A stretch of DNA of 64,000 nucleotides from Levilactobacillus brevis (GCA_003666485.1 CP032931.1:1240001-1304000), one strand, 5' to 3'. Shown: positions 51,252 to 60,560, numbered from the stretch's first letter. Translations and numbers: made by a program. The notes: a model not told the origin generated them from the letters alone.

Positions 51252-52226
51252 TTGAAGAAAATTTTAGCCATTCACACCGGCGGCACCATTTCCATGTCGC
51301 AAAATGACCAAGGCGAGGTCGTTCCCAACGCCCAGAACCCGATTGCCCAACAGGAGACCATCCTGGCTGGCCGCGTCGAGTTATTTACCGATGAGATGTT
51401 CAATCTGCCCTCACCGCATATGACGCCCGTGGAAATGCTGCAAATCAAGCAACGCATCGCTCAGGCCGAACGTGACGGCATCGACGGCGTGGTCATCACC
51501 CACGGGACCGACACGTTGGAGGAGACGGCGTACTTCTTAGACCTGACGCTACCCAGTACGATTCCTGTCGTGGTGACAGGGGCTATGCGCTCGTCTAACG
51601 AGGTCGGTTCCGATGGCCTGTATAATTTTCAATCCGCTATCGAAGTGGCCGCAGACGACGCCTCACGGGGCAATGGCGTGATGGTCGTGATGAACGACGA
51701 GATTCACACGGCGCGCTACGTGACCAAGACCCACACCACCAACGTGGCCACGTTCCGGACACCGACCTTTGGCCCGATTGGGATTGTCGCCAAGGATCAC
51801 GCGGTGTATTTCCAAAAATTAATTCGCCAAGACACCTGCGACATCGACCACGTCACGGCCGGCGTATACCTCTTGAAGGCCTACGCGGGGATGGATGGCA
51901 GTTTATTTGATTTTCTCGACAACGACCGGACCACGGGATTAGTCATCGAAGGTCTAGGCGCAGGAAACCTGCCACCGCAAACCTTACCGGCCATTCAGCG
52001 CCTATTGGACCGGCAAATTCCCATCGTCCTGGTCTCACGGTGTTATAATGGCGTCGCCGAAGATATTTACGACTACCAAGGCGGCGGCATCGAACTCCGG
52101 AAAATGGGATTGATGTTGTGCCAAGGCCTTAACGGTCAAAAGGCCCGTATCAAGCTGTTAGTCGGACTGAGCGCCGGTCTGACAGGACAAACACTGGCTA
52201 AATTTCTGAGCACGGCCGTTTCTTAA
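51252..52226 (+). CDS. ansA: L-asparaginase, type I
   Basis: The 324-aa amidohydrolase converts asparagine to aspartate and ammonia. The first catalytic Thr lies in HTGGTIS (residues 8-14) and the second motif is VVITHGTDTLEETA near residue 80. No signal peptide is present, so it is cytoplasmic. The start is TTG at 51252 with only a weak AAGAAG ribosome site, which suggests modest expression. It appears to be a single-gene unit. Confidence 0.93.
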   Translation: MKKILAIHTGGTISMSQNDQGEVVPNAQNPIAQQETILAGRVELFTDEMFNLPSPHMTPVEMLQIKQRIAQAERDGIDGVVITHGTDTLEETAYFLDLTLPSTIPVVVTGAMRSSNEVGSDGLYNFQSAIEVAADDASRGNGVMVVMNDEIHTARYVTKTHTTNVATFRTPTFGPIGIVAKDHAVYFQKLIRQDTCDIDHVTAGVYLLKAYAGMDGSLFDFLDNDRTTGLVIEGLGAGNLPPQTLPAIQRLLDRQIPIVLVSRCYNGVAEDIYDYQGGGIELRKMGLMLCQGLNGQKARIKLLVGLSAGLTGQTLAKFLSTAVS

Positions 52227-52307
52227 GCAACGGTAACGTACTTGACGGGCTATTTCTGTCAATATATGGTAAGATTTTCTGCATAGTAAGAAAAAGGGGG
52301 TCGTCAT

Positions 52308-53471
52308 GTGAATTCAATTGTGAATGACTTAAACCGGGCATTAGATCGGCATTTGCTGGTCAATGTGTACCAAACAAATCAAGATGTGGTTTATACCGGA
52401 TACGTGACGGCAGTTGGCGCAACCGGCATCATCTTAGCCACCTATGATGACTTCGGGATATCCGATGGCGCCGTCTTCTTAGCGTTAAATGTGATCGATG
52501 AAGTTGAGTTTGCTAGCGAAGATTTGGAAAATATGGCGTTTCGGATTCAACTTGCGCGGGATGAACAATTCATTCAAGCGGGTGGCTTGTCCATGACGCT
52601 CGATGGTCGTCGGGACTTGCGGCGACAGGTGTTGAGTCACGCTTGGGTCGACCATTTAGTCTTGATGATCGTCTTGAAAAATGATGAACACTTCTACGAA
52701 GGCCTGGTCACCAGCGTTGCCAGCGACGTGGTGGGGGTCCAGTTGATCAATAAATTTGATTTCAGCGACCAGCCAGCCTTGACGTTGAACCCAGCTGACA
52801 TTGAAGTCATTGAATTTCAAGGCCGCGAGTTGACCCTACAAGGCATCGCGGCGTCACGGCTACGGCAGTTGGCCCATGAGGACCAAGTAGCCGTCACGGA
52901 TGCCGACCAGTTTCACGATACGCTGTCACAACTAGTGGGCAAGGACCCACTGGTGGCACTGATTCCCGAGCACAATCGTGAATTATTCTACGTCGGCCGC
53001 ATCAACGCCCTGACAGACGATGCCGTCATCTTGAGCCTGCTCGACATGACGGGGCAGTTCGGGGGCTACACCCTGATGCGCTTGAGCGAGTTACACGCCA
53101 TCGTGATCGAGTCGGATTACCTGCAGACCATGCGCCTGTTCACGCTCCTCAACCGGGCTCGGCAACAGCCGATTCAGCCGGTATTAAACGACGAGCGGTT
53201 GTTCGATGAGACGGTCGATCAGTTTCAGGCGCGCTTGAGCCAAGCCGCGGCGTTTCAAACCATCGTTCACATCAAACTTAAGGGTGGCGATGACCTGAGC
53301 GGCTATCCCAGTCACGTTGCCGGCGGCCGGTTCATTTTCCACAAGGTGGAAGACGTCGACCTCGACCACGTGGGGACGGTTTATCAGATCAGCGATGTGG
53401 ACGAGATTTCCTTCGGCTACATGGACGCTTACCTGGTCGAACGCCAGTTGCGCATCGAAGGTGAACCTTAG
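52308..53471 (+). CDS. Four-repeat beta-rich protein of unknown function
   Basis: The 387-aa soluble protein contains four related units beginning near residues 25, 125, 225 and 328 (VVYTGYVTAVG, HFYEGLVTSVA, LFYVGRINALT, DDLSGYPSHVA). Each continues into a hydrophobic strand and a closing IDEVEF-like strand (VIDEVEF, DIEVIEF, ELHAIVI, DVDEISF). The strand pattern resembles Sm-like or small-barrel folds, which is inference. GTG 52308 has AAAAAGGGGG seven bases upstream. I know no function; RNA or nucleotide binding is a guess from the fold. Confidence 0.75.
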   Translation: MNSIVNDLNRALDRHLLVNVYQTNQDVVYTGYVTAVGATGIILATYDDFGISDGAVFLALNVIDEVEFASEDLENMAFRIQLARDEQFIQAGGLSMTLDGRRDLRRQVLSHAWVDHLVLMIVLKNDEHFYEGLVTSVASDVVGVQLINKFDFSDQPALTLNPADIEVIEFQGRELTLQGIAASRLRQLAHEDQVAVTDADQFHDTLSQLVGKDPLVALIPEHNRELFYVGRINALTDDAVILSLLDMTGQFGGYTLMRLSELHAIVIESDYLQTMRLFTLLNRARQQPIQPVLNDERLFDETVDQFQARLSQAAAFQTIVHIKLKGGDDLSGYPSHVAGGRFIFHKVEDVDLDHVGTVYQISDVDEISFGYMDAYLVERQLRIEGEP

Positions 53472-53720
53472 ACAGCCGCCTGTCGTTGCGCGAAAGTCTA
53501 GGCTGGAACGCTGGTTAAATTGGCTAAACTGGATGCCTGCGGCTGCTAAAAACTCCACCTGCTATGGGGAACACCTTCAGCCAAAAGGCGGGCTTCCAGT
53601 TCGCTTGTGCTAGGTTACTGGGTCGACACAGCTGGCTACGTTCTTGGCAGCCTCCGGCGGGTTGGTGCGTGAGGGCAACTGGTTCTAAGCGCTGGTTGTC
53701 ATTGACAAGTCTTACTGTAG

Positions 53721-53906
53721 CCGTGAGTGAAGTGAAATCTAGGCTCAGCCGGGGAATTTAGTAGCGATTCTTGCTACTAAATTGGTGACTTTGAGACGTG
53801 GTTTTCGGCTCAAAGCAAGGTCCGAGACCGTTCTTTGGCTCGGGCCGTCCTCCCCCAGCGTTCCAGCCTAGAGCTTCACGTAACGGTAAGGCGGCCGGTC
53901 AGATCT
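53721..53906 (+). repeat. Family A structured repeat
   Basis: The closing stem GTGAAATCTAGGCT pairs with AGCCTAGAGCTTCAC (one bulge). Inside are hairpin AATTTAGTAGC/GCTACTAAATT, hairpin CTTTGAG/CTCAAAG, and hairpin TCCGAG/CTCGGG with loop ACCGTTCTTTGG. It fills most of the gap 53472-53985, where no gene is visible. Confidence 0.85.
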
Positions 53907-53985
53907 ATGTCCAATTTAAAATTTGAATCAAATTGACTAACTGTGGCCGGGATTGCCGGCCACTTACATAAGGAGTTTGTTAAAC

Positions 53986-54330
53986 ATGAAATGGCAAAAT
54001 TTACCGCGCTGGGCACGGGACACGATCTCTGTCGTCGGCGCAATGGCAGTTTTGTTGGTCATCTACGATGCGTTTTTTGCCAAGCACGTTAACTGGGTAC
54101 TGGTACCCATCCAAATCGTGGTGGCATTATTAGCCGTTGGCGTGTGGAGCTACTTTAGCTACCGCAGTCAGCAGAAACGCAAGCTGGCTGAGCAACAGAA
54201 GGCCGAGGCAGCTAAACAGCGCCAAGAAAAGCGCGAAGCCGAAAAGGTGGCCGGTGCCAAGATGGCTGCGGCGACCCGGGAGAAGAACTTGGCGCGCAAC
54301 CAGGCACACCAGCAACGGCGAAACGACTAA
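53986..54330 (+). CDS. Small membrane protein with charged coiled-coil tail
   Basis: The 114-aa protein has two membrane helices (DTISVVGAMAVLLVIYDAF and VLVPIQIVVALLAVGVW). A cytoplasmic tail rich in Lys, Arg, Glu, Gln and Ala (residues 60-114) is probably a long helix. AAGGAG precedes ATG 53986, and a hairpin GTGGCCGG/CCGGCCAC lies just upstream (53943-53963). It is the first of three closely spaced genes ending in a macrodomain protein. No family is recognised. Confidence 0.75.
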   Translation: MKWQNLPRWARDTISVVGAMAVLLVIYDAFFAKHVNWVLVPIQIVVALLAVGVWSYFSYRSQQKRKLAEQQKAEAAKQRQEKREAEKVAGAKMAAATREKNLARNQAHQQRRND

Positions 54331-54342
54331 GGAGGGATCGCG

Positions 54343-54597
54343 GTGGCAGCTGAACTGAAATTTTGTCCGCATTGTGGCGCGGCTGTGAGTGCGACTGATA
54401 CGGTTTGTCCGCAGTGCCAGACCGACCTGCGACCTTACCGGGAGTCCCCCAAGCCGCCAGCTAAGAGTCAGAAATTAAATTTGTCATCGCTGTACGCCAA
54501 CCCGTACCGTGAAGGCATGAAACGTTTGCAGGCCAAAGAAGGGGCTACCACTAGCAAGTCAAAACGGCGCTGGCACTGGCCCTGGTCAAAGGAGTGA
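54343..54597 (+). CDS. Zinc-ribbon protein
   Basis: The 84-aa protein has an N-terminal zinc ribbon C8-x2-C11...C22-x2-C25, then a basic, proline-containing tail ending WHWPWSKE. It may bind nucleic acid or protein. The start is GTG 54343 after AAGGAGG. It lies 12 bases after the membrane protein gene and five bases before the macrodomain gene, so the three are probably one operon. Confidence 0.8.
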   Translation: MAAELKFCPHCGAAVSATDTVCPQCQTDLRPYRESPKPPAKSQKLNLSSLYANPYREGMKRLQAKEGATTSKSKRRWHWPWSKE

Positions 54598-54602
54598 CAA
54601 CA

Positions 54603-55118
54603 ATGGCTGAATTTGCAGTGATTCGCGGCGACATCACCGAAAGTAAGGTGGATGCCATCGTCAATGCGGCGAACACCACGCTGTTAGGTGGGGGTGGCGT
54701 TGACGGTGCCATTCATCGTGCGGCGGGGCCAGAACTTTTTGCGGCCTGCGTCCCACTGAACGGGTGCCGGACGGGTGAAGCTAAGATCACCCCTGGGTTT
54801 AAGCTACCAGCCAAATGGGTGATTCATACGCCAGGACCGGTGTGGCACGGTGGGCAACAGGGCGAGCCAGAGCTGTTGGCCAGCTGTTACCGCAATAGCT
54901 TACGCCTGGCCATGGCGCACGGGTGCCAGACGGTTGATTTTCCATCGCTGAGTACTGGCGTATACGGTTACCCGCTAGAAGACGCGGCGGCCGTGGCGAC
55001 CCAAACGATTGCGACGGTCTTGGCCAAGAGCAATGATCTCCAGCGGGTCCGGTTAGTGGCGTTTGACGATGCCACTGCGGCGGCCTACCGTGGTGCTTGG
55101 GCGCAAGTTGTCGATTGA
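54603..55118 (+). CDS. Macrodomain protein, O-acetyl-ADP-ribose deacetylase type
   Basis: The 171-aa single macrodomain has the signatures [34 protein letters not shown] and [12 protein letters not shown]. It binds ADP-ribose and removes O-acetyl or protein-linked ADP-ribose groups in the cytoplasm. ATG 54603 follows AAGGAG at eight bases; an in-frame GTG at 54594 overlaps that site. A terminator follows. Confidence 0.93.
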   Translation: MAEFAVIRGDITESKVDAIVNAANTTLLGGGGVDGAIHRAAGPELFAACVPLNGCRTGEAKITPGFKLPAKWVIHTPGPVWHGGQQGEPELLASCYRNSLRLAMAHGCQTVDFPSLSTGVYGYPLEDAAAVATQTIATVLAKSNDLQRVRLVAFDDATAAAYRGAWAQVVD

Positions 55119-55138
55119 ATTAATTTGTAAACAAATAG

Positions 55139-55186
55139 ACGCACCAAAACGTTAGTGGGTTTCCCTAACGTCTTGGTGCGTCTGGT
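55139..55186 (+). terminator. Terminator of the macrodomain operon
   Basis: ACGCACCAA pairs with TTGGTGCGT, with an inner GTTAG/CTAAC. A partial T-run (CTTTTC) follows. Confidence 0.7.
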
Positions 55187-55202
55187 CTTTTCATTCGTGT
55201 TG

Positions 55203-55397
55203 TTAGTGGGGCTTTGTGGCAATGAACCCCTTTAAAGCACTCTGTTCCTCGCTGGTTGGGGCGAGTTCACCGGTCTTGATGGCGTGAAACTTCTCGACGG
55301 ACAGCCGAGAGCCAAAGGCCATTTCTCCATCTGTCTTATCGTATTTCTTTTGGTAGGCGATGATTGCTTCGGCCAAATCGTTTAATTCTTGACTCAT
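55203..55397 (-). CDS. 64-aa hypothetical protein, possible HTH
   Basis: The protein contains a helix-turn-helix-like stretch (FGSRLSVEKFHAIKTGE, residues 28-44) similar to small Lactobacillaceae regulators. GGAGGGAT precedes the start on the minus strand. No partner gene is obvious. Confidence 0.65.
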   Translation of the reverse strand: MSQELNDLAEAIIAYQKKYDKTDGEMAFGSRLSVEKFHAIKTGELAPTSEEQSALKGFIATKPH

Positions 55398-55686
55398 TAA
55401 TATCCCTCCAAATGATAATCCTAATGACTGCTTAAGTTCATTATACTAAACTTTTCAAAAAGCGGTGGAATAAGTCCCGATATCTGGAAGTTTTTTTCAA
55501 TAAAGCTTGCTGAATCGGGAAAAATTGCGTAAAATTAAATGCAATATGAAAACGGGTCGGACTGCGGTTGTCAACCAATGTTGCGAATTTGTTAGAAAAC
55601 TAACGTTAGCCTGTCACAGTTTTGCAATGCGAAGCGGTTAAGCTAGTTATTAGATTATTTTAGTAAGCTGACTGTGAGGTGGCAGG

Positions 55687-55860
55687 GTGAATTTAAGACA
55701 TATTATTGGCAGCCTCATGGCCGCAGTGATCATTTTGGGCGTCGTGAGTGGCCTTGCCTGGTTCACGATGGGCAAACGCACTGTGACGCACCAAAGTACT
55801 ACTCCCGTAGGCGTTTTGGACGCCCCACACGTCCGTAATTTTCGGGCTAGTGTGAAATAA
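55687..55860 (+). CDS. 57-aa single-pass membrane protein
   Basis: The frame starts with GTG (MNLRHIIGSLMAAVIILGVV) after GAGGTGG and gives one membrane helix, then a basic exposed or cytoplasmic tail ending NFRASVK. A 289-base gene-free stretch (55398-55686) precedes it and a terminator follows at 55966. The arrangement supports a real short gene, but I recognise no family. Confidence 0.5.
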   Translation: MNLRHIIGSLMAAVIILGVVSGLAWFTMGKRTVTHQSTTPVGVLDAPHVRNFRASVK

Positions 55861-55965
55861 CGCGGAATTATCCGCCCCGAAGTCGGGTCTCCCGGCTGTG
55901 TCATTTTAAACTTTTGGTAATCATTGTGATTACACACTACAGTCACTTGTAGTTTATCAAGCAGG

Positions 55966-56000
55966 AAAACAGGTCGGCCTTCGGGCAGGCCTGTTTTTCT
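55966..56000 (+). terminator. Terminator after the 57-aa gene
   Basis: AAAACAGG pairs with CCTGTTTT across a GC-rich loop, then TTTC. A second hairpin, AGACCTGTCC/GGATAGGTCT, follows near 56052-56076. Confidence 0.65.
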
Positions 56001-56157
56001 ACACAAAAGTCACGTTGGTATGTAAGGTGACTCAACATTGTCGGGAACTAAAAAGACCTGTCCAGATTAGGATAGGTCTCGTGTGTATTGGTCGTTAATA
56101 GGCTTCTCAGTAGCCTGGTACAGAGAGCTGAACTAATTGTTGATTAACGCTTACTCT

Positions 56158-56349
56158 AGTAGCTGAAACTCTGCCAAATATGGGTTCAGCCGTGGGAGTT
56201 ACCTTAGCGGCAGGTTTTATGCCGGTTAGGTAACTGGCGACTTTGAGACACGTCTTTCGGCTCAAAGTCGAGGAGACGAGACCGAACTTTGGCTCGTCCC
56301 GCCGCCCACCGCGTTCCGACCCATATTTGGCAGACTGCAGGCGGTCAGC
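56158..56349 (+). repeat. Family A structured repeat
   Basis: A perfect 15-bp closing stem CTGCCAAATATGGGT (56171-56185) pairs with 56319-56333. Inside are hairpin GTTACCTTA/TTAGGTAAC, hairpin CTTTGAG/CTCAAAG, and hairpin GACGAG/CTCGTC with loop ACCGAACTTTGG. Confidence 0.85.
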
Positions 56350-56369
56350 ACGGACCGTGTCACTAGCGA

Positions 56370-56732
56370 TTAATTAAAATGAAACCAGTCACTCTGATTG
56401 CGGCGGACATCACTGCGGATACCGAAGAAGTAGATCAGAAAAGCCGCCACGGCCACACCTAGCACCACCGTCCACAGCCAATTTTGCGTGTGGATGAAGG
56501 TGAAGTAGGCAAAGCCCAGGGTGCTGAGGCCAATTAAAATCAAATTAAAGATCAGGTGCTTGCTGTGAATGAAGGCGACAGCAAGCGCCATGACGACGGC
56601 ACCACCAAACATGTTGTCACCACTTAATTTGCTACCAGGATTGCTGAACAGGGCGTACAACTCAATGGCTGCGCCCAGCGCCACAGCCAGGTAACCGAAA
56701 AATTCTAGAAATGTTAAACGTGACGTTTTCAA
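56370..56732 (-). CDS. Four-helix membrane protein of unknown function
   Basis: The 120-aa protein has four hydrophobic segments and a charged C-terminal tail (RSDVRRNQSDWFHFN). I prefer the TTG start at 56732 (MKTSRLTFLEFFGY), which follows AGGTGG; the longer ATG start at 56768 has no ribosome site. No family is recognised. Confidence 0.7.
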   Translation of the reverse strand: MKTSRLTFLEFFGYLAVALGAAIELYALFSNPGSKLSGDNMFGGAVVMALAVAFIHSKHLIFNLILIGLSTLGFAYFTFIHTQNWLWTVVLGVAVAAFLIYFFGIRSDVRRNQSDWFHFN

Positions 56733-56822
56733 AAGTGCCACCTGCTTTCTTTCGTACGGTAGCTCCATTATAACGCTCGTTTAACCGGTTGAAAATACAG
56801 ATGCTGCGTTAGCACCAGTCAC

Positions 56823-57467
56823 TTACCACTTTTCTTGGTCCAACGCCATTTGCCAGAACTGTAATTCATACCAGCTGCTCTTTTTGAAAATCTCTAGTAG
56901 GGCGGCCGTGTTATCTGGCGTGGCGACATAGTTGGCTAAGGCCAGCTGATCGTGCATGGAACTGGTGTAATCATCGGCGTTATAGGTGTCAATCCAAGAT
57001 TGATAGATGGGGACTGGAGAACCCGTGCCCGCCAACGCCTGACCAATTTCCGCGTACAGCCAGTAACATGGTAACAGGCCAGCCACGGCACCCGCGGGCC
57101 CCTGAGTCATCAGCGACCGGTAAATGTGGCTGATGTAGGCGTAACAGGTGGGCGCCGGGGACTGTTGGGCAATCTCTTCGGCCGTGACATTGAGGCGGTC
57201 GAAGAAGGTTTGCCGGACGGCGATTTCACCGTCGCGTAGACTGGCAGCACCCGCCCGGAGCTGTTTGACAACACGGGGGTCGTTGCTTTGGTCGGCGGCC
57301 AGGTCGTGGAGCTTGCCGAATTCGTGTAGGTAGTAATGGTCTTGAATCAAATAATAGCGAAAGGTTGCGGCTGGTAACGTCCCCGCCTGTAGTTGTTGGA
57401 TGAAGGGATGGCGTTTGGACGCGTCCCAGAGGGCTTGGGCATTGGCGTGCGCTTGATCAGTAAACAT
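56823..57467 (-). CDS. tenA: TenA-family aminopyrimidine aminohydrolase / thiaminase II
   Basis: The 214-aa helical enzyme salvages the pyrimidine of degraded thiamine by hydrolysing aminomethylpyrimidine to HMP. The nucleophile C134 (LLPCYWLY) and the C-terminal E201 (SSWYELQFW) match B. subtilis TenA. The YLIQDHYYLHEF segment is typical. It lies directly after ykoC in a TPP-riboswitch operon that imports thiamine precursors. Confidence 0.94.
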   Translation of the reverse strand: MFTDQAHANAQALWDASKRHPFIQQLQAGTLPAATFRYYLIQDHYYLHEFGKLHDLAADQSNDPRVVKQLRAGAASLRDGEIAVRQTFFDRLNVTAEEIAQQSPAPTCYAYISHIYRSLMTQGPAGAVAGLLPCYWLYAEIGQALAGTGSPVPIYQSWIDTYNADDYTSSMHDQLALANYVATPDNTAALLEIFKKSSWYELQFWQMALDQEKW

Positions 57468-57486
57468 ACAAAAACTCCTTTATTTT

Positions 57487-58140
57487 TTAAGGTAGGCCGA
57501 TGAAGAGACCAACTTGAATGGTCACTAGGCTGAGGGCGAAGAGCCACCAGTCGCGGGACCGTAATGCGACCGTGACTGCGTGGGTGCGTGGCGTCCCTTC
57601 CACAAAGCCGTGTGAGGTCATGGCGGCAGCCAACTGGTCGGACCAGTTCATGGCAGCGAGGATGACTTTGAAATACAGTTGCGGCGACCACACGTGCAGC
57701 TCCTGACCACGCATCAACGCGGCTGCCCGAATAGTGGCGACCTCCGCTTGGATCTTGGGCATCAAGTTGAATGCGGCCAGAAAGCCGTAAGCGAATTTCG
57801 CCGGCAGCTTGGCGTTTTGTTCCAGCGAACGGGTTAGCGTCAGAGGATCGGTGGTCTGCGTGAACAGCCCGCCCATGTAAACGTAAACGAACATCCGCGT
57901 GAATAAGACGATGAGAAAGTGGTGGCTGGCCGTGCCTTGCAGGGTCAACGACCAGACCAGGGCGCTGGCGAAGAACAACGGTACCAGCGTCAGCCACAAC
58001 AGCCGTCTGAGCGTGATGTGATTAAAAAGCATCAGCCCGAGGCTCACGATGATGAGGGCCACGTTGACCGCCCAGACCTGCGTGAAGGACACTTCCAGGG
58101 CAATCAACACGACCAGTGCTAATTTCAAACTCGGATTCAT
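57487..58140 (-). CDS. ykoC: ECF transporter T component (thiamine precursor), YkoC
   Basis: The 217-aa membrane protein has about five helices and the EcfT coupling segments AAALMRGQE and ASHGFVEG. It couples the ATPase to the substrate-binding component YkoE. ATG 58140 overlaps the ATPase stop (ATGA). The frame is open further upstream but only inside the ATPase gene. Confidence 0.9.
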   Translation of the reverse strand: MNPSLKLALVVLIALEVSFTQVWAVNVALIIVSLGLMLFNHITLRRLLWLTLVPLFFASALVWSLTLQGTASHHFLIVLFTRMFVYVYMGGLFTQTTDPLTLTRSLEQNAKLPAKFAYGFLAAFNLMPKIQAEVATIRAAALMRGQELHVWSPQLYFKVILAAMNWSDQLAAAMTSHGFVEGTPRTHAVTVALRSRDWWLFALSLVTIQVGLFIGLP

Positions 58141-59549
58141 GTTGTCGCCTCCTGGTAAGTGAGTTGCTGGTGGTCGAGCGCGAGATGCAGCGTGATCAGG
58201 TCGTCCAGGCCGCTGAGTTGGTGGCTGATCATAATCAACGTCAGCTTGAGGTCGCGCTGCACGGTCGTCAAAATCTGCATGACGACTTGAATGGACGCAA
58301 AATCCAGGCCCTTCAAGGGTTCGTCCAGCAGTAAGACGTTTGGCGCCATCATCAGCATGCACAGAAGCTGCAACTTCTTTTGCTGGCCACTACTCAGGGA
58401 GTAAATAACCTGGTCGACGTGGTTGGCGAGGTGCAGCTGGGTCAAGAGGTCCTGCACCCGTTCCGGTGTGAAGTAGGTCTGGTTGCCGAACTTCTGTGAC
58501 AACGCCAGTTCCTCGGCCACGGTCACGTTGAGAAATTGGGCGCTGGCCGACTGGAACATCAGGCCGACCTGCCGCGCGTACCGTTTCCGAGAGAGCTTGT
58601 GAATGTCTTGTCCATCGTAGGTGATGCGGCCTTGGTAGTTGCCCAGCCGTACCAGGGCACGAAACAGCGTGGATTTGCCACTGCCGTTAGGGCCAGTGAT
58701 CAGGGTCGCTTGGTGAGCAAACAACGACAGATCCTGTGGCTGTAATAACTGGCGTTGCGCGTGCCCCAGGGCCAGTTGCGTCCCCTGCAGGCTGACGGTG
58801 AGGTCGTCTGCGGGCAAGGCCACGTGGGTCAGCCGGAGCTTGTCGGGGGTAAAGGCGGCAAAGCGAGCCTGGGTGGCAGCGGGCGACAACAGGGTCAGTT
58901 TACCCGTGTCCAACACGGCCAAGTGGTCCACCCAGCGGTCGTAATTACTCAGATCGTGGTCGGCCAAAATGATGGTCTTGCCGCGTTGCGTACACAACGT
59001 GACCAGCTTTTCCAGCAGGGCCAGCCGAGTGGGCGGGTCGATGCTAGCGAAGGGTTCGTCTAGCAAGATGACGTCGCTGTCCATGGCAACGATGATGGCC
59101 AGCGCGACCTTCTGTTGTTCGCCGCCGGAGAGTTGCATCAGCTGGCGGTCGCGGAGGTCGGTGATGCCGATGAAGTCCAGCGCAGCCGTGACCTTAGCGG
59201 GGATGGCCGCGGGATCGACCTGCTGATTTTCCAGAGCGAACCGTAGCTCGTTGACCACGGTGTCCATGGTGAACTGCGTGCTGGGTTCTTGGAAGAGCAT
59301 GGCAACGGTCGCGGCACGTTTTGCCGGCGCAATCTGCGCCAACGGCTGGCCATCAAAGGTGATGGCTCCGGCGTCGGGGAGTGGGGTGAGTCCCGCAATC
59401 AGCTTGAGTAAGGTGGACTTCCCACCACCGGACACCCCGGTCAGCAGGGAAAATTTGCCGCTGGGAAAGGTCACGTCGAGGTCATCCAAGACCGGCTGCG
59501 TGCGTTTGGGATAGGTAAATGTAAGTGCATGAACGGTTACAGTGGCCAC
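58137..59549 (-). CDS. ykoD: ECF transporter duplicated ATPase, YkoD
   Basis: The 470-aa protein carries two ABC domains in one chain: Walker A GVSGGGKST and GPNGSGKST, signatures LSGGEQQK and LSSGQQKK, and Walker B ILLDEPFASID and LLLDEPLKGLD. This is the YkoD layout of hydroxymethylpyrimidine/thiamine ECF transporters. The start is GTG after GGAGGAA. A 444-base gap holding a family A element separates it from ykoE. Confidence 0.93.
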   Translation of the reverse strand: MATVTVHALTFTYPKRTQPVLDDLDVTFPSGKFSLLTGVSGGGKSTLLKLIAGLTPLPDAGAITFDGQPLAQIAPAKRAATVAMLFQEPSTQFTMDTVVNELRFALENQQVDPAAIPAKVTAALDFIGITDLRDRQLMQLSGGEQQKVALAIIVAMDSDVILLDEPFASIDPPTRLALLEKLVTLCTQRGKTIILADHDLSNYDRWVDHLAVLDTGKLTLLSPAATQARFAAFTPDKLRLTHVALPADDLTVSLQGTQLALGHAQRQLLQPQDLSLFAHQATLITGPNGSGKSTLFRALVRLGNYQGRITYDGQDIHKLSRKRYARQVGLMFQSASAQFLNVTVAEELALSQKFGNQTYFTPERVQDLLTQLHLANHVDQVIYSLSSGQQKKLQLLCMLMMAPNVLLLDEPLKGLDFASIQVVMQILTTVQRDLKLTLIMISHQLSGLDDLITLHLALDHQQLTYQEATT

Positions 59550-59814
59550 GAAAATTCCTCCAATGTGAAACAGGGTTGGTAAAAATAAGGGTAATACATA
59601 GATTGTTTACGTTAGCGGTTTCAATTGCGTGGTGATGGGCATTGGCTGAAAAACGGTGCCAACGACCATCGCCAGTTGTGCGAGTAATCTGGTGCGAGCG
59701 GGTAGACTCTTGTCTACTGAGGTGATTACTAAACGACAATTCGTTTGGTCCTTAGTGTTGTCTGGCTTTACAGTTGGCTTGGGACAGCGTATAGCTACCA
59801 ATCGTAGCCGAGAG

Positions 59815-59990
59815 TGAAGTGAAATCTGGGCTCAGCCGGGGAATTTAGGGGCGATTTTTGCCGCTAAATTGGTGACTTTGAGACGTGATTTTCGGCTCAA
59901 AGCAAGGTCCGAGACCGTTCTTTGGCTCGGACCGTCCTCCCCCAGCGTTCCAGCCTAGAATTTCACGTAACGGCAGGCGGCAGCAGTCTC
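59815..59990 (+). repeat. Family A structured repeat inside the yko operon
   Basis: The closing stem GTGAAATCTGGGCT (59819-59832) pairs with AGCCTAGAATTTCAC (59952-59966). Inside are AATTTAGGGGC/GCCGCTAAATT, CTTTGAG/CTCAAAG, and TCCGAG/CTCGGA with loop ACCGTTCTTTGG. It is very similar to the copy at 53721. It lies antisense to the operon. The rest of 59550-59993 holds no gene. Confidence 0.85.
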
Positions 59991-59993
59991 AAG

Positions 59994-60560
59994 CTACTTA
60001 GTGCTGACGTTAGGTAAGACGTGGGCGCGGGCCAGCAGGTTGGTGATCAGCTTGGTCAGCACGCCACCGAAGAGGAAGACGGAAGCACAACGAACCACGA
60101 ACAAGAGAATCAAGAAGCCGGGATGATAAGCAGCGTAACCACTCCGGAACAGGTCCCAAGCAAAGGTCACAATGGCGGTCGTCAGGCAACTGATGGATAG
60201 ACTGGCCCAGTTGTAACGCTTGTAGCCAGTGGCGGCGAAGCCAATCTCGGCGCCAATCCCTTGAACCGCACCAGAAATTAAGGTGCTGGCTCCCCAGATG
60301 CCGCCTAGAAACATTTCAACCACAGCACCTAGGAACTCGCCAAGTGTGGCGGACCCAGGAATCCGGATGATGAATCCGGCCAAAGGGCCAGCCATGACCC
60401 AGATACCTAGTAGAATTTCATTTGCCAAGGGTTGCAGTCCAAACGGGGCCAGTGCGGCCGCTAGAATCGTGTAGACAGGATTAATGATCCAGAAAATAAC
60501 ACCCATAAAAATTGCGAGAATCGTTACCAGAATAATATCGCGGATATGCCAACTTTTCAT
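59994..60560 (-). CDS. ykoE: ECF transporter S component, YkoE
   Basis: The 188-aa membrane protein has about six helices and the YkoE features GVIFWIINPVY, LLGIWVMAGPLAG and GAVQGIGAEIGF. It binds hydroxymethylpyrimidine or thiamine for import by YkoDC. The MKSWH start follows AGGAGG. It is the first gene after the TPP riboswitch. Confidence 0.93.
   Translation of the reverse strand: MKSWHIRDIILVTILAIFMGVIFWIINPVYTILAAALAPFGLQPLANEILLGIWVMAGPLAGFIIRIPGSATLGEFLGAVVEMFLGGIWGASTLISGAVQGIGAEIGFAATGYKRYNWASLSISCLTTAIVTFAWDLFRSGYAAYHPGFLILLFVVRCASVFLFGGVLTKLITNLLARAHVLPNVSTK

Noticed and set aside
57347-57997. 216-codon minus-strand ORF overlapping tenA and ykoC
   Set aside because: It is a different frame over two well-supported genes, and the protein is basic and low in recognisable motifs.
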